64,000 nt of DNA from Streptomyces spororaveus (GTDB lineage: Bacteria > Actinomycetota > Actinomycetes > Streptomycetales > Streptomycetaceae): the NCBI RefSeq assembly GCF_016755875.1, contig NZ_BNED01000005.1, positions 496,001 to 560,000 of the forward strand. Reading direction: 5' to 3'. Numbering within the stretch: the first letter of the stretch is position 1; the number at the start of each line of letters is the position of its first letter. A model generated the notes under the pieces. It had not been told where the DNA came from. It saw only the letters and a program-made list of their open reading frames with translations, and did not search any database. A program made the position numbers and the translations under genes. Below are positions 45,501-52,952 of the stretch, one piece after another.

Positions 45501-45800
45501 CGACCGGCTGCGGGCCACGCTCTCGGAGGCCACCGGGAGCCGCCCGAACACCGTGTCCGCGAAGGCGCGTACGGACGCGTCGTCCTTGGCCCGGGATTCG
45601 GCGGGATGGCCACTGGTGATCACGACGGTGGTGCGGGGCTGTTCCGCCCCGGTCAGGGCCCGCCGGAGCCCTTCCTCGCCCACGCCACGGGTGAACGCCG
45701 TCAGCGCGGTCAGAGTGGTCGCGGTGATCAGTACGGTGAGCAGCACGGCGACGGCGAGCGGCCATCGCCCGCGCAGTCGGCGCACGACGAAGCCGAGCAC
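42501..45800 (-). CDS. Very large FtsX-like ABC permease
   Basis: A 1099-residue membrane protein, first in the operon. A single N-terminal helix (LAVAVLLTVLITATTLTALTAF) and an ectodomain of about 270 residues are followed by a helical block (about 290-480), a large second ectodomain (about 520-890) and a C-terminal FtsX block ending VLLALGTPRRSLAWASAAEGG...GVALVHLM. Together with the next gene it forms a heterodimeric permease. The GTG at 45800 has a strong GGGGGAGGAA. Transcribed with the next permease and ATPase (4-bp overlaps). Substrate unknown. Confidence 0.85.
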   Translation of the reverse strand: MLGFVVRRLRGRWPLAVAVLLTVLITATTLTALTAFTRGVGEEGLRRALTGAEQPRTTVVITSGHPAESRAKDDASVRAFADTVFGRLPVASESVARSRSYGLPGVAASGRDADLTLLTALGKDHVQLLAGQWPGPVAAPAAPAGAAGTGTSATPTQVAVPRAALTRLGLAESALPAPVRLDDRFGGPPLNVLVTGVYRAADPDAAYWRLDPLGGREVHADTFAIYGPLLVDDSAFTTGGLLQNHRLTLLTPDLRTVRATEAEAVRTATDPASVALERAGSLRAATELPALLAELNAGTVVARSTLLMGALQLAVLSTAALLLVSHILTVRQEPERVLLTARGASRRRLGALTATESLLLALPAAVLAPLLTPPLLRLFGRFGPLGRVHLEIPDTWLVWPVAGGCALACVLLTTLPSVLRGASAAVLRRVGSRQALVAGAARSGVDLAVVVLAVLGYQQLAQYGGTDAPAAGASAGGLGVDPVLVAAPALALCGGTLLVLRLLPFAARAGGRLAARGRSLAPALFGWQLARRPGRATGPVLLLVLAVASGILALGQHSAWSASQRDQADFAAAGGLRISGSSMSPMGQGGRYAALPGGDRLIPVARREQKLPDGNPADIVALDAVKAGERVPLRADLRGGHGMRELFTPLATGDAGAAAAPVSPGVTLPGSPRRIDLDVSVRASGTSWAAVSLLLRDRFGAAYGTASVTLPATGDTTLSFPLDALTGAPVGSAATPLTLAGIRLSYAGDSDLPGDGSELTVHRVAASDTADGAAAPAPAATGGWQPSPPQGSGSSRVPQLSPVPAGSADVLRLRYWGGFGTQQGVNTVLFPAPAAPPAATVPAIATTRYLKSLGASVGDTVPVTLDGAAVPMRITASVDSLPVAGRSALAVDLHVLGRFLLESAGRQPASPTEWWLPADSAADPVPARAAAQLRDGARIERVQLREEITERLLDDPLSAGPQSALAALAAACAVLAAIGFATSTAAERRVRGREFSVLLALGTPRRSLAWASAAEGGVLIVIGTAVGTGLGVALVHLMAPLVVLTPTAGRPFPPVQVDMPVWQTLLTVAAIAAVPLLSAALSGPRGRDIAARLRPVEEM

Positions 45801-46019
45801 GTGTTGAATTCCTCCCCCGTCCGGACCCTCGGTACCGGATAGCGGACGATGCTGTCAGATCCGGGCGAGAGAGGGAAGGGGCTTGCGTGATTGGTGCGAC
45901 GGATGCGCAAATGCGATCAGAAGGCTGCAGCGGCAGCGTGTGCGGGACGCGGGGCCGGGCACCGCGCCCGGCAGGCGGACCATCGGACCAGCGGACAACT
46001 CGACGGGGGAACAGACGCG
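45801..46019. other. Divergent promoter region of the two ABC transcription units
   Basis: 219 bp. TTGCGT near 45885 and CGCAA about 20 nt on form a weak dyad in an AT-richer patch; I cannot assign -10/-35 elements. Both the permease operon and the ATPase at 46020 start from here, so joint regulation is likely. Confidence 0.35.
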
Positions 46020-46760
46020 ATGAGCAATCACCAGGAACCGGCGACGGTCGCGACGCGGGAACGTCGGGAGGGTGACGGCTCGCCCATCGTGGTCGTCGAC
46101 GACGTGCACCACAGCTTCGGCAGCGGACCGCAGGCCGTCCACGCCCTGCGCGGCGTGTCCTTCGAGGTCCGCCGCGGCGAACTCACCGCCCTCAGGGGCC
46201 GGTCGGGCTCCGGCAAGACCACCCTGCTGAACCTCGTCGGCGGCCTCGACACCCCGACCGGCGGCCGGATCAGCCTCGACGGCACCGATCTGGCCTCCCT
46301 CGACGAGCCGGGCCTGCTCGCCCTGCGCCGCGACCGCATCGGCTTCGTCTTCCAGTCCTTCGGCCTGATACCCGTCCTGACCGCCGCCGAGAACGTGGGC
46401 GTCCCGATGCGGCTGCGCCGTGTCCCCGCCAAGGTGCGTGAGGAGCGGGCCCGGACCCTGTTGGCCCTGGTCGGCCTCGCGGACCACGCCGAGCAGCGGC
46501 CCGGTGAGCTCTCCGGCGGCCAGCAGCAGCGTGTGGCGGTGGCCCGCGCCCTGGCCAACGACCCCGACCTGATCATCGCGGACGAGCCGACGGGCCAGCT
46601 CGACTCGGAGACCGGCCGTTCGGTCATGGAGCTGCTGCGCGCGGTGGTGCGCAGTGAGTCGGTGACCGTCCTCGTCGCCACGCACGACCCGAACCTGATC
46701 GAACTCGCCGACCGGGTCGTGGAACTCCGTGACGGCCGTATCGTCGGGAGCGGGTCATGA
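46020..46760 (+). CDS. ABC transporter ATPase (LolD/MacB-type), divergent from the permeases
   Basis: A 246-residue ATPase with Walker A GRSGSGKTT, Q-loop VFQSFGLI, signature LSGGQQQRV, Walker B LIIADEPTGQLD and switch VATHD. The N-terminal extension (MSNHQEPATVATRERREGDG) is unstructured. It is a second candidate ATPase for the FtsX-type permeases at 39616-45800. The ATG at 46020 has GGGGGAA upstream. Its 3' end abuts the stop of the convergent lipoprotein gene with no gap. Confidence 0.9.
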   Translation: MSNHQEPATVATRERREGDGSPIVVVDDVHHSFGSGPQAVHALRGVSFEVRRGELTALRGRSGSGKTTLLNLVGGLDTPTGGRISLDGTDLASLDEPGLLALRRDRIGFVFQSFGLIPVLTAAENVGVPMRLRRVPAKVREERARTLLALVGLADHAEQRPGELSGGQQQRVAVARALANDPDLIIADEPTGQLDSETGRSVMELLRAVVRSESVTVLVATHDPNLIELADRVVELRDGRIVGSGS

Positions 46761-47504
46761 ACCGAGCGCGTCTTCGCCGGTCTGCTGCCAGTACGTGACC
46801 GTCAGCGCGCTGTCGTAGTGCACACCGGCCGCCGGGAGGGACGGGGTGGCGGACGCGCCGCCGTCGCTCCTGGGCGTCGGGCCCTGGAAGGCGATCGTGA
46901 GCCGGTGCCCGGTCGTCCCGCCCTCACCGCTGCCGTCGGCCGCGGACAACAGGGCCGCCGCGTAGCCCGACCGGCCGGGCGCGAGGGACACCACCGCCTG
47001 GGGCTTGGTCTCCTCCCGTGCGGCCGGCGCCCACTGCATCTCGTCGAAGCGGAGCAGCGGGTAGTAGGTCAGGTCACAGGTTTTCGAGCCGGTGTTCTTC
47101 ACCGTGATCAGCATGTGGTTGAGCGGACGGGAGACCGGCTGGACGGTGACGGCGGTGTTGGAGCCGTTGCACAGGACCCGTCCCCCTTCGGCCGACCGGG
47201 CCGGGGCGGCCGAGTTCTTCGCGGAGCCCGGGGCCGAGGTCACCGGAGCGGCCGAAGCCGCCGGAGTCGCCGGATCGGCCGGAGTGGCCGGAGTGGCCGG
47301 AGCGGTCGGAGCCGCCGAGGCCGGGGCGGAGGCCGGGTCCGGGGTGGCGGCGGCTCCCCCGTCCTTGAAGCCCGTGCCGTCCTGGCACGCCGTGAGGACG
47401 AGCGCGGCAAGTGCAGCGGCGGCCGCACCCGCCAACCGCCGGAAGGTGCGGGGACGGGGCGTACGGACGCTGCTCGCGCTGGGGGCACTGGGGAACGTGT
47501 ACAT
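46755..47504 (-). CDS. DUF4232 lipoprotein
   Basis: A 249-residue surface lipoprotein. The signal peptide ends with a lipobox (LVLTACQDG, Cys at about 44), followed by an Ala/Pro/Thr-rich spacer of about 55 residues, then the DUF4232 domain (NTAVTVQPVSRPLNHMLIT, TGSKTCDLTYYPLLRF, RSGYAAALL, GVHYDSALTVTYWQ) including two Cys that probably pair. DUF4232 proteins are common in streptomycetes and unassigned. The ATG at 47504 has GAGAGG upstream. Confidence 0.82.
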   Translation of the reverse strand: MYTFPSAPSASSVRTPRPRTFRRLAGAAAAALAALVLTACQDGTGFKDGGAAATPDPASAPASAAPTAPATPATPADPATPAASAAPVTSAPGSAKNSAAPARSAEGGRVLCNGSNTAVTVQPVSRPLNHMLITVKNTGSKTCDLTYYPLLRFDEMQWAPAAREETKPQAVVSLAPGRSGYAAALLSAADGSGEGGTTGHRLTIAFQGPTPRSDGGASATPSLPAAGVHYDSALTVTYWQQTGEDALGS

Positions 47505-47721
47505 GACTGACGGCCTCTCATAGGGCATGCCCGCGGGGCCCGGTCGGGTCGGAACCGGCCGCCGGGAGCGGTGTGCTTGGATGGCCTGAGCCTGTCCGGT
47601 GATCCGTCCCAGCCGCCACAGCCACGGGGCGTTCAGGAATGCTGGAATGCCGGAACAGGCCCTGAGCTGCGCGAACAACCTGATCCTGGGATGCGGGACG
47701 GGACACGGGGTGGGAGGAACA

Positions 47722-49119
47722 GTGCCGGAGGACACGGCTGAGTCCGGGTTCGCCGTACTACTGCGGGAGTTGAAGGACCGCTCCGGCCACAGCTACGGAA
47801 CGCTCGCCAAGCGGCTCCACATGAGTACGTCGACCCTGCACCGGTACTGCAGCGGTGAGGTCGTCCCGGCGGACTACGCACCGGTCGAGCGGCTCGCCCG
47901 GCTGTGCAAGGCCTCGCCCGCGGAACTCGTGGAGCTGCACCGGAGTTGGGTGCTGGCGGACACCAACCGCGGCCGCAAGGCGGCCGGTACGGACGCCGTG
48001 GCGCGGGCGGCGGCCGCGGAGGAGCCGGAGCCCGCCGCTCCGCTGCCCGCGGCGCCCGTCTCGGCCGACGCGGTGGACCCTGCCGACCTGGCGGACCCGT
48101 CCCAGCCCGCCGACGCGCCGGCTGCGCCCGACTCGCCCGACGAGCCCGACCGGCCCGGCCCCGCCGACGCGACCGTGCCGACGCGACGGCGCCGCCTCCC
48201 CCGGGCCGCCCTGGCCGCGGTCGCCGTGGCCGCCGTCGCCGCCCTCGCCGGGGCGCTCGTGCTCGATACGGACCGGCAGCCGGCCGGGGACGACGTCCAC
48301 GGCGGCCCCGTCGGCGCCGCGCCCTTCGCTCCCGGCGAGGCGCGTACCGACGACCGGGCGCCGGAGTCCGCGGAGCCGTCCGCCGCGTCCTCCGCGGAGG
48401 CGTCCGCCGAGCCCTCAGCCTCCGCCGAGCCGTCCGCCGCGCAGCCCTCGGGCTCCCCGCCCGTCGCCCCCGCGGCCGGGAGCGGTCCCGGCGCGCCGGT
48501 GAAGGTGAGCGCCCAGCCCCACACCTGGCAGTCGCCCTGCGACCAGCAGTACCTCATCGGAAAGCCGCCGGCCCAGGTCAGCCCGCCGCCCGTGGAGCGC
48601 GACGCCCCGGCATGGGTGGCGGCGGCCGGTGCCGTGCCCGCCGGCGAGCAGTACGTCACGCTCACCCTGCAGGGCGCGGGCAAGGACACGGTGGTCCTGG
48701 ACGGCCTGACCGTGCGTACCGTCGGCAAGCGGACGCCCCCCGCCTGGAACGTCTACGCCATGGGCTATCCGGGGGTCGGCTGTGGTGCCGGCGTCCCGAC
48801 GCGCTCCTTCACCGTGGCCCTCGACGCCGCGCGCCCGGCCGTCGTCCCGGAGGCGGACCAGCCGGGCTTCCCGTACAAGGTGTCCGAGTCCGAACCGGAG
48901 GTGTTCCACATCAAGGCCGACGCCTCGGCCTACGACGTGACCTGGTACCTGGAGCTTTCCTGGTCCAGCGGATCCCGGCACGGCACGCTCAGGATCGACC
49001 ACAACGGCAAGCCCTTCCGTACCAGCGGCCACAACGGGCGGCCCGGCTACGAGTTCCCCCTCGGCGGCGACGGATGGGTCAGGGCGGGGACGGGCACGGG
49101 CACCGGCACCCGTTCCTGA
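47722..49119 (+). CDS. Membrane-anchored XRE-type DNA-binding protein with extracellular C-domain
   Basis: A 465-residue single-pass protein. The N-terminus is a short HTH (GFAVLLRELKDRSGHSYGTL, then MSTSTLHRYCSGEVVP); an acidic Pro/Ala linker follows (about 90-160), a transmembrane helix at about 165-182 (AALAAVAVAAVAALAGALV), an Ala/Ser/Pro/Glu-rich extracellular spacer with repeated EPSA units, and a C-terminal beta domain (about 260-440) with three or four Cys. Such proteins may relay an extracellular signal to a bound promoter. The GTG at 47722 follows a perfect GGGAGGAAC. The tail ends in a Gly-Thr repeat. Confidence 0.82.
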   Translation: MPEDTAESGFAVLLRELKDRSGHSYGTLAKRLHMSTSTLHRYCSGEVVPADYAPVERLARLCKASPAELVELHRSWVLADTNRGRKAAGTDAVARAAAAEEPEPAAPLPAAPVSADAVDPADLADPSQPADAPAAPDSPDEPDRPGPADATVPTRRRRLPRAALAAVAVAAVAALAGALVLDTDRQPAGDDVHGGPVGAAPFAPGEARTDDRAPESAEPSAASSAEASAEPSASAEPSAAQPSGSPPVAPAAGSGPGAPVKVSAQPHTWQSPCDQQYLIGKPPAQVSPPPVERDAPAWVAAAGAVPAGEQYVTLTLQGAGKDTVVLDGLTVRTVGKRTPPAWNVYAMGYPGVGCGAGVPTRSFTVALDAARPAVVPEADQPGFPYKVSESEPEVFHIKADASAYDVTWYLELSWSSGSRHGTLRIDHNGKPFRTSGHNGRPGYEFPLGGDGWVRAGTGTGTGTRS

Positions 49120-49285
49120 GCCGACGGCCGCAGGGCGTTGACCAGGAGCGACCGGGCGCGTACCGGGAGCGCACGGAGCACGCCGTCCCGGAGCGGTCCC
49201 GCAGGATCGCCCCTACGATGGGCGGGAACCGGCGCGGGCGGCTCGCCGGGCCGCCTGCCCAGAGCACTCGGGGTGGAGACGACGT

Positions 49286-50962
49286 ATGGCACAGGCCGCC
49301 GACACAGCGCGGACCGTCATCCTGACCGTGGACGACGACCCGGGGGTCTCCCGGGCCATCGCCCGTGACCTGCGGCGGCGCTACGGGGCCGAGTACCGGA
49401 TCGTGCGCGCCGAATCCGGCGAGTCCGCGCTGGAGGCGCTGCGCGAGCTCAAGCTGCGCGGCGACTTGGTGGCGGTGGTCCTCGCCGACTACCGGATGCC
49501 GCAGATGAACGGCATCGAGTTCCTCGAACAGGCCCTGGCGGTGTATCCGGGCGCACGGCGGGTGCTGCTGACGGCGTACGCCGACACCAACGCGGCGATC
49601 GACGCGATCAACGTCGTCGATCTCGACCACTACCTGCTCAAGCCCTGGGACCCTCCGGAGGAGAAGCTCTACCCGGTCGTGGACGATCTGCTCACGGCCT
49701 GGCGCACCAGCGACTACCGGCCGGTACCCGCCACCAAGGTGGTCGGCCACCGCTGGTCGGCGCGCTCCTCCGACGTCCGGGAGTTCCTGGCCCGCAACCA
49801 GGTGCCGTACCGCTGGTACTCGTCCGACGAGCCGGAGGGACGGCGGCTGCTGGAGGCGGCCGGGGCCGACGGCCGGCGGCTGCCGCTGGTGATCACGCCC
49901 GAGGGCACCGCGCTGGTCGAACCGGAGGCGCCCGAACTGGCCGCCCACGTGGGCCTGGCGACGACGCCGGCCGCCGATTTCTACGACCTCGTCGTCATCG
50001 GCGGCGGCCCGGCGGGGCTCGGCTCGGCGGTGTACGGGGCCTCCGAGGGGCTGCGTACCGTACTGGTCGAGCGGTCGGCGACCGGCGGACAGGCAGGCCA
50101 GAGCTCCCGCATCGAGAACTACCTCGGTTTCCCGGACGGCGTGTCGGGTGCCCAGCTCGCGGAGCGTGCCCGCCGCCAGGCCGGCCGGTTCGGAGCCGAG
50201 ATCCTCACGGCGCGCGAGGTCACGGGGCTGGAGGTGAACGGTGCGGCACGCATCGTCCGCTTCTCGGACGGCTCGGCGATCGCCGCGCACAGCGTCATCC
50301 TGGCGACCGGTGTGTCGTACCGGCAGCTCCGCGCGCCGGGCTGCGACCAGCTGACCGGCTGCGGGGTGTACTACGGCTCCTCGCTCACCGAGGCGGCCTC
50401 CTGCCAGGGCCAGGACGTGTACATCGTGGGCGGCGCCAACTCGGCGGGGCAGGCGGCGATGTACCTGGCGCGCGGGGCCAAGTCGGTGACGCTGCTGGTG
50501 CGCGGGGAGTCCCTGGCGGCGTCGATGTCGTACTACCTGATCCAGCAGATCGAGGAGATGCCCAACATCACCGTGCGCACCCGGACCGTCGTCGAGGCGG
50601 CGCACGGCGACGGGCACCTGGAGCAGCTGACGCTCCGGGACGTGGACGGCGGAGCGAGCGAACTCGTCGACGCGCAGTGGATGTTCGTGTTCATCGGCGC
50701 GGCCCCGCTGACCGACTGGCTCGACGGCACGGTGCTGCGCGACGAGCACGGTTTCATCCTGACCGGGCCCGACCTCACGCCGGACGGGCGGCCGCCGGCC
50801 GAGTGGGAACTGGACCGGCCGCCCTACCACCTGGAGACCAACATTCCCGGCGTGTTCGTGGCGGGCGACGCACGCGCCCAGTCCGCGAAGCGCGTCGCGT
50901 CCGCCGTCGGAGAGGGAGCCATGGCCGTGATGCTCGTACACCGGTACCTGGAGCAGTCGTGA
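49286..50962 (+). CDS. Receiver - glutaredoxin-like - thioredoxin-reductase-like fusion
   Basis: A 558-residue protein with three parts. Residues 10-130 are a response-regulator receiver with phosphoacceptor D68 (LADYRMP), the acidic pocket D16-D18 and K119. Residues 150-235 resemble a glutaredoxin fold whose CPxC site is replaced by RWSARS. From about 245 a FAD/NADPH reductase domain (VVIGGGPAGLGS, GGQAGQSSRIENY, VYIVGGANSAG, GDARAQS) of the thioredoxin reductase type is found, but the CATC redox pair is missing (GCGVYYGSSLTEAASC is in its place). ATG 49286 has GGTGGAG upstream. It overlaps the next gene by 4 bp in a kinase/zinc-finger operon. Confidence 0.9.
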   Translation: MAQAADTARTVILTVDDDPGVSRAIARDLRRRYGAEYRIVRAESGESALEALRELKLRGDLVAVVLADYRMPQMNGIEFLEQALAVYPGARRVLLTAYADTNAAIDAINVVDLDHYLLKPWDPPEEKLYPVVDDLLTAWRTSDYRPVPATKVVGHRWSARSSDVREFLARNQVPYRWYSSDEPEGRRLLEAAGADGRRLPLVITPEGTALVEPEAPELAAHVGLATTPAADFYDLVVIGGGPAGLGSAVYGASEGLRTVLVERSATGGQAGQSSRIENYLGFPDGVSGAQLAERARRQAGRFGAEILTAREVTGLEVNGAARIVRFSDGSAIAAHSVILATGVSYRQLRAPGCDQLTGCGVYYGSSLTEAASCQGQDVYIVGGANSAGQAAMYLARGAKSVTLLVRGESLAASMSYYLIQQIEEMPNITVRTRTVVEAAHGDGHLEQLTLRDVDGGASELVDAQWMFVFIGAAPLTDWLDGTVLRDEHGFILTGPDLTPDGRPPAEWELDRPPYHLETNIPGVFVAGDARAQSAKRVASAVGEGAMAVMLVHRYLEQS

Positions 50963-52458
50963 GCGGGCGGGTCATGCCCTGCAGCCCGCAGGAGATCGCC
51001 TCGTTGTTCCTGTTCGAGAAGCTCTCCCCGGAGCAGCTCGGGCGGCTGTGCGCCGAGGGGCGGGTGGAGCGGTTCGAAGCCGGCCCGGTCTACACCGAGG
51101 GCGCCACCGCCACCTGCTTCTACGTGATGATCGAGGGCACCGTCGTCCTGTCCCGCCGGGTCGGCGGCGACGACGTCGAGGTCAGCCGCACCTCGCAGCG
51201 CGGCGTGTACGCGGGGGCCATGCAGGCGTACCTGGGCGAACAGGTGCCGCAGACGTACACCAACTCGATGCGGGTGACCGAGCCCACGCGGTTCTTCGTA
51301 CTGCCCGCGGAGTCGTTCGCGGACATCATGCGGGAGTGGTTCCCGATGGCGGCACACCTGCTGGAGGGGCTGTTCTTCGGCTCCAAGAACACGCAGCGGG
51401 CCATCGGACAGCGCGAACGGCTGCTGGCGCTCGGCTCCTTGTCCGCCGGCCTCACCCACGAGCTCAACAACCCGGCGGCGGCCGCCGTGCGCGCCACGGC
51501 GACGCTGCGGGAACGGGTGGGCAAGATGCGCCACAAGCTGGCCCACATCTCCCAGGGCCAGTACTCGCGCGAGACGATCGCCGAGCTCATCGACATCCAG
51601 GAGCGCACCGTCGAACGGGTCGCGAAGGCCACGGCGCTCAGTCCGCTGGAGGCCTCCGACCGGGAGGACGAACTCGCCGACTGGCTGGACGACCACGGCA
51701 TCGCGGAGGGCTGGCGGCTCGCGCCCACCTTCGTACAGGCCGGACTGGACACGGACTGGCTGGAACAGGTCGCGGCGACCGTGGCCGAGGAGATCCTGCC
51801 GTCGGCCATCGGCTGGCTCAACTACACGGTCGAGACCGAGCTGTTGATGGATGAGATCGACGACTCCACCACGCGCATCTCCCACCTCGTCGACGCCGCC
51901 AAGCAGTACTCGCAGCTCGACCGCGCCCCGTACCGGGTCGTCGACGTCCACGAACTCCTCGACAGCACCCTGCTGATGCTGTCCGGCAAGATCGGCTCCC
52001 GGATCCGGGTGGTCAAGGAGTACGACCGCTCCGTACCGGACGTGCCCGCCTACCCGGCGGAGCTCAACCAGGTGTGGACCAACCTCATCGACAACGCCGT
52101 GTCCGCCATCGGGAGCACCGGCGAGGAGGGCACGCTGACGGTCCGCACGGCGCGGGAGGGCGATCGCCTGCTGGTGGAGTTCCGGGACACCGGGCCCGGT
52201 GTCCCGGCGGACATCCGCGGCCGTATCTTCGACCCCTTCTTCACCACCAAGCCGGTCGGCGAGGGCACCGGTCTGGGCCTCGACATCTCCTGGCGGATCG
52301 TCGTCAATAAGCACCACGGCAGCCTCCAGGTCGAGTCGGTCCCCGGTGACACCCGCTTCCAGGTACTGCTGCCCCTGACCGCCCCGGCCCCCGACGCAGA
52401 CACGGAAACCCACACCGGATCCGACACCAGGACCGCGACCGCCGAGGAGCCCGCATGA
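50959..52458 (+). CDS. Histidine kinase with N-terminal cyclic-nucleotide-binding-like domain
   Basis: A 499-residue soluble sensor kinase without transmembrane segments. Residues 15-130 are a cNMP-binding-like beta barrel (LFEKLSPEQLGRLCAEGRVERF; FYVMIEGTVVLSRR). A helical linker leads to the dimerisation/phosphoacceptor segment AGLTHELNNPAAAAVRA with H167, further helices (a second, longer helical insert at 180-330) and a C-terminal HATPase (NQVWTNLIDNAVSAIG, DTGPGVPADIRGRIFDPFFTTK, GEGTGLGL). The GTG start overlaps the preceding stop. It probably phosphorylates the receiver of the neighbour (D68); this is inferred from context. Confidence 0.9.
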   Translation: MSGRVMPCSPQEIASLFLFEKLSPEQLGRLCAEGRVERFEAGPVYTEGATATCFYVMIEGTVVLSRRVGGDDVEVSRTSQRGVYAGAMQAYLGEQVPQTYTNSMRVTEPTRFFVLPAESFADIMREWFPMAAHLLEGLFFGSKNTQRAIGQRERLLALGSLSAGLTHELNNPAAAAVRATATLRERVGKMRHKLAHISQGQYSRETIAELIDIQERTVERVAKATALSPLEASDREDELADWLDDHGIAEGWRLAPTFVQAGLDTDWLEQVAATVAEEILPSAIGWLNYTVETELLMDEIDDSTTRISHLVDAAKQYSQLDRAPYRVVDVHELLDSTLLMLSGKIGSRIRVVKEYDRSVPDVPAYPAELNQVWTNLIDNAVSAIGSTGEEGTLTVRTAREGDRLLVEFRDTGPGVPADIRGRIFDPFFTTKPVGEGTGLGLDISWRIVVNKHHGSLQVESVPGDTRFQVLLPLTAPAPDADTETHTGSDTRTATAEEPA

Positions 52459-52808
52459 GCGACATCGAGGGAATCGACCCGGGCGCCGCGCCCACCGGCA
52501 CCGGCTGCGTCGAGTGCGACGAGCTGGGCGGCTGGTGGTTCCACCTGCGGCGCTGCGCCCAGTGCGGCCACATCGGTTGCTGCGACTCCTCCCCGGCCCA
52601 GCACGCCACCGCCCACTGGAAGTCCACCGGCCACCCCCTCGTGCAGAGTTTCGAGCCGGGCGAGGAGTGGTTCTGGAACTACGACACGGACGCCCTGTAC
52701 GACTCCGGCCCCGAACTGACCGCTCCGCGCGACCACCCGGCGGACCAGCCGGCCCCGGGCCCGGCTGGCCGGGTTCCCGAGGACTGGACCCGGCGACTGA
52801 ACCGCTGA
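52455..52808 (+). CDS. UBP-type zinc finger protein
   Basis: A 117-residue protein, ATGA-coupled to the kinase gene. The N-terminal 65 residues hold the UBP/HUB-type zinc finger: C18-x2-C21, C34-x2-C37, C42/C43, H50, H54 and H60 (in HATAHWKSTGHP). In eukaryotes this fold binds the free C-terminus of ubiquitin; bacteria of this group use it in redox/kinase clusters with no known partner. A short acidic tail follows. It likely binds zinc and a peptide end, and probably acts as adaptor for the two proteins upstream. Confidence 0.87.
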   Translation: MSDIEGIDPGAAPTGTGCVECDELGGWWFHLRRCAQCGHIGCCDSSPAQHATAHWKSTGHPLVQSFEPGEEWFWNYDTDALYDSGPELTAPRDHPADQPAPGPAGRVPEDWTRRLNR

Positions 52809-52952
52809 CCCGCGATCGCTCGGCCGACGGGCCGTTCCACGACAGGAGTCGCAGCCACCGGAGGCCGGGTTCCCGGGGCCGGCCGTGGCACGCGCCACAC
52901 GTCGGCGGCGTACGGACGCCCGCCCCGGGCTCCCGGCGGCGTGGGCCGCGGC

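Noticed and set aside
43119..45842. A 907-codon plus-strand frame opposite the large permease
   Set aside because: Gly/Gln/Arg-rich antisense shadow, no start site or domain.
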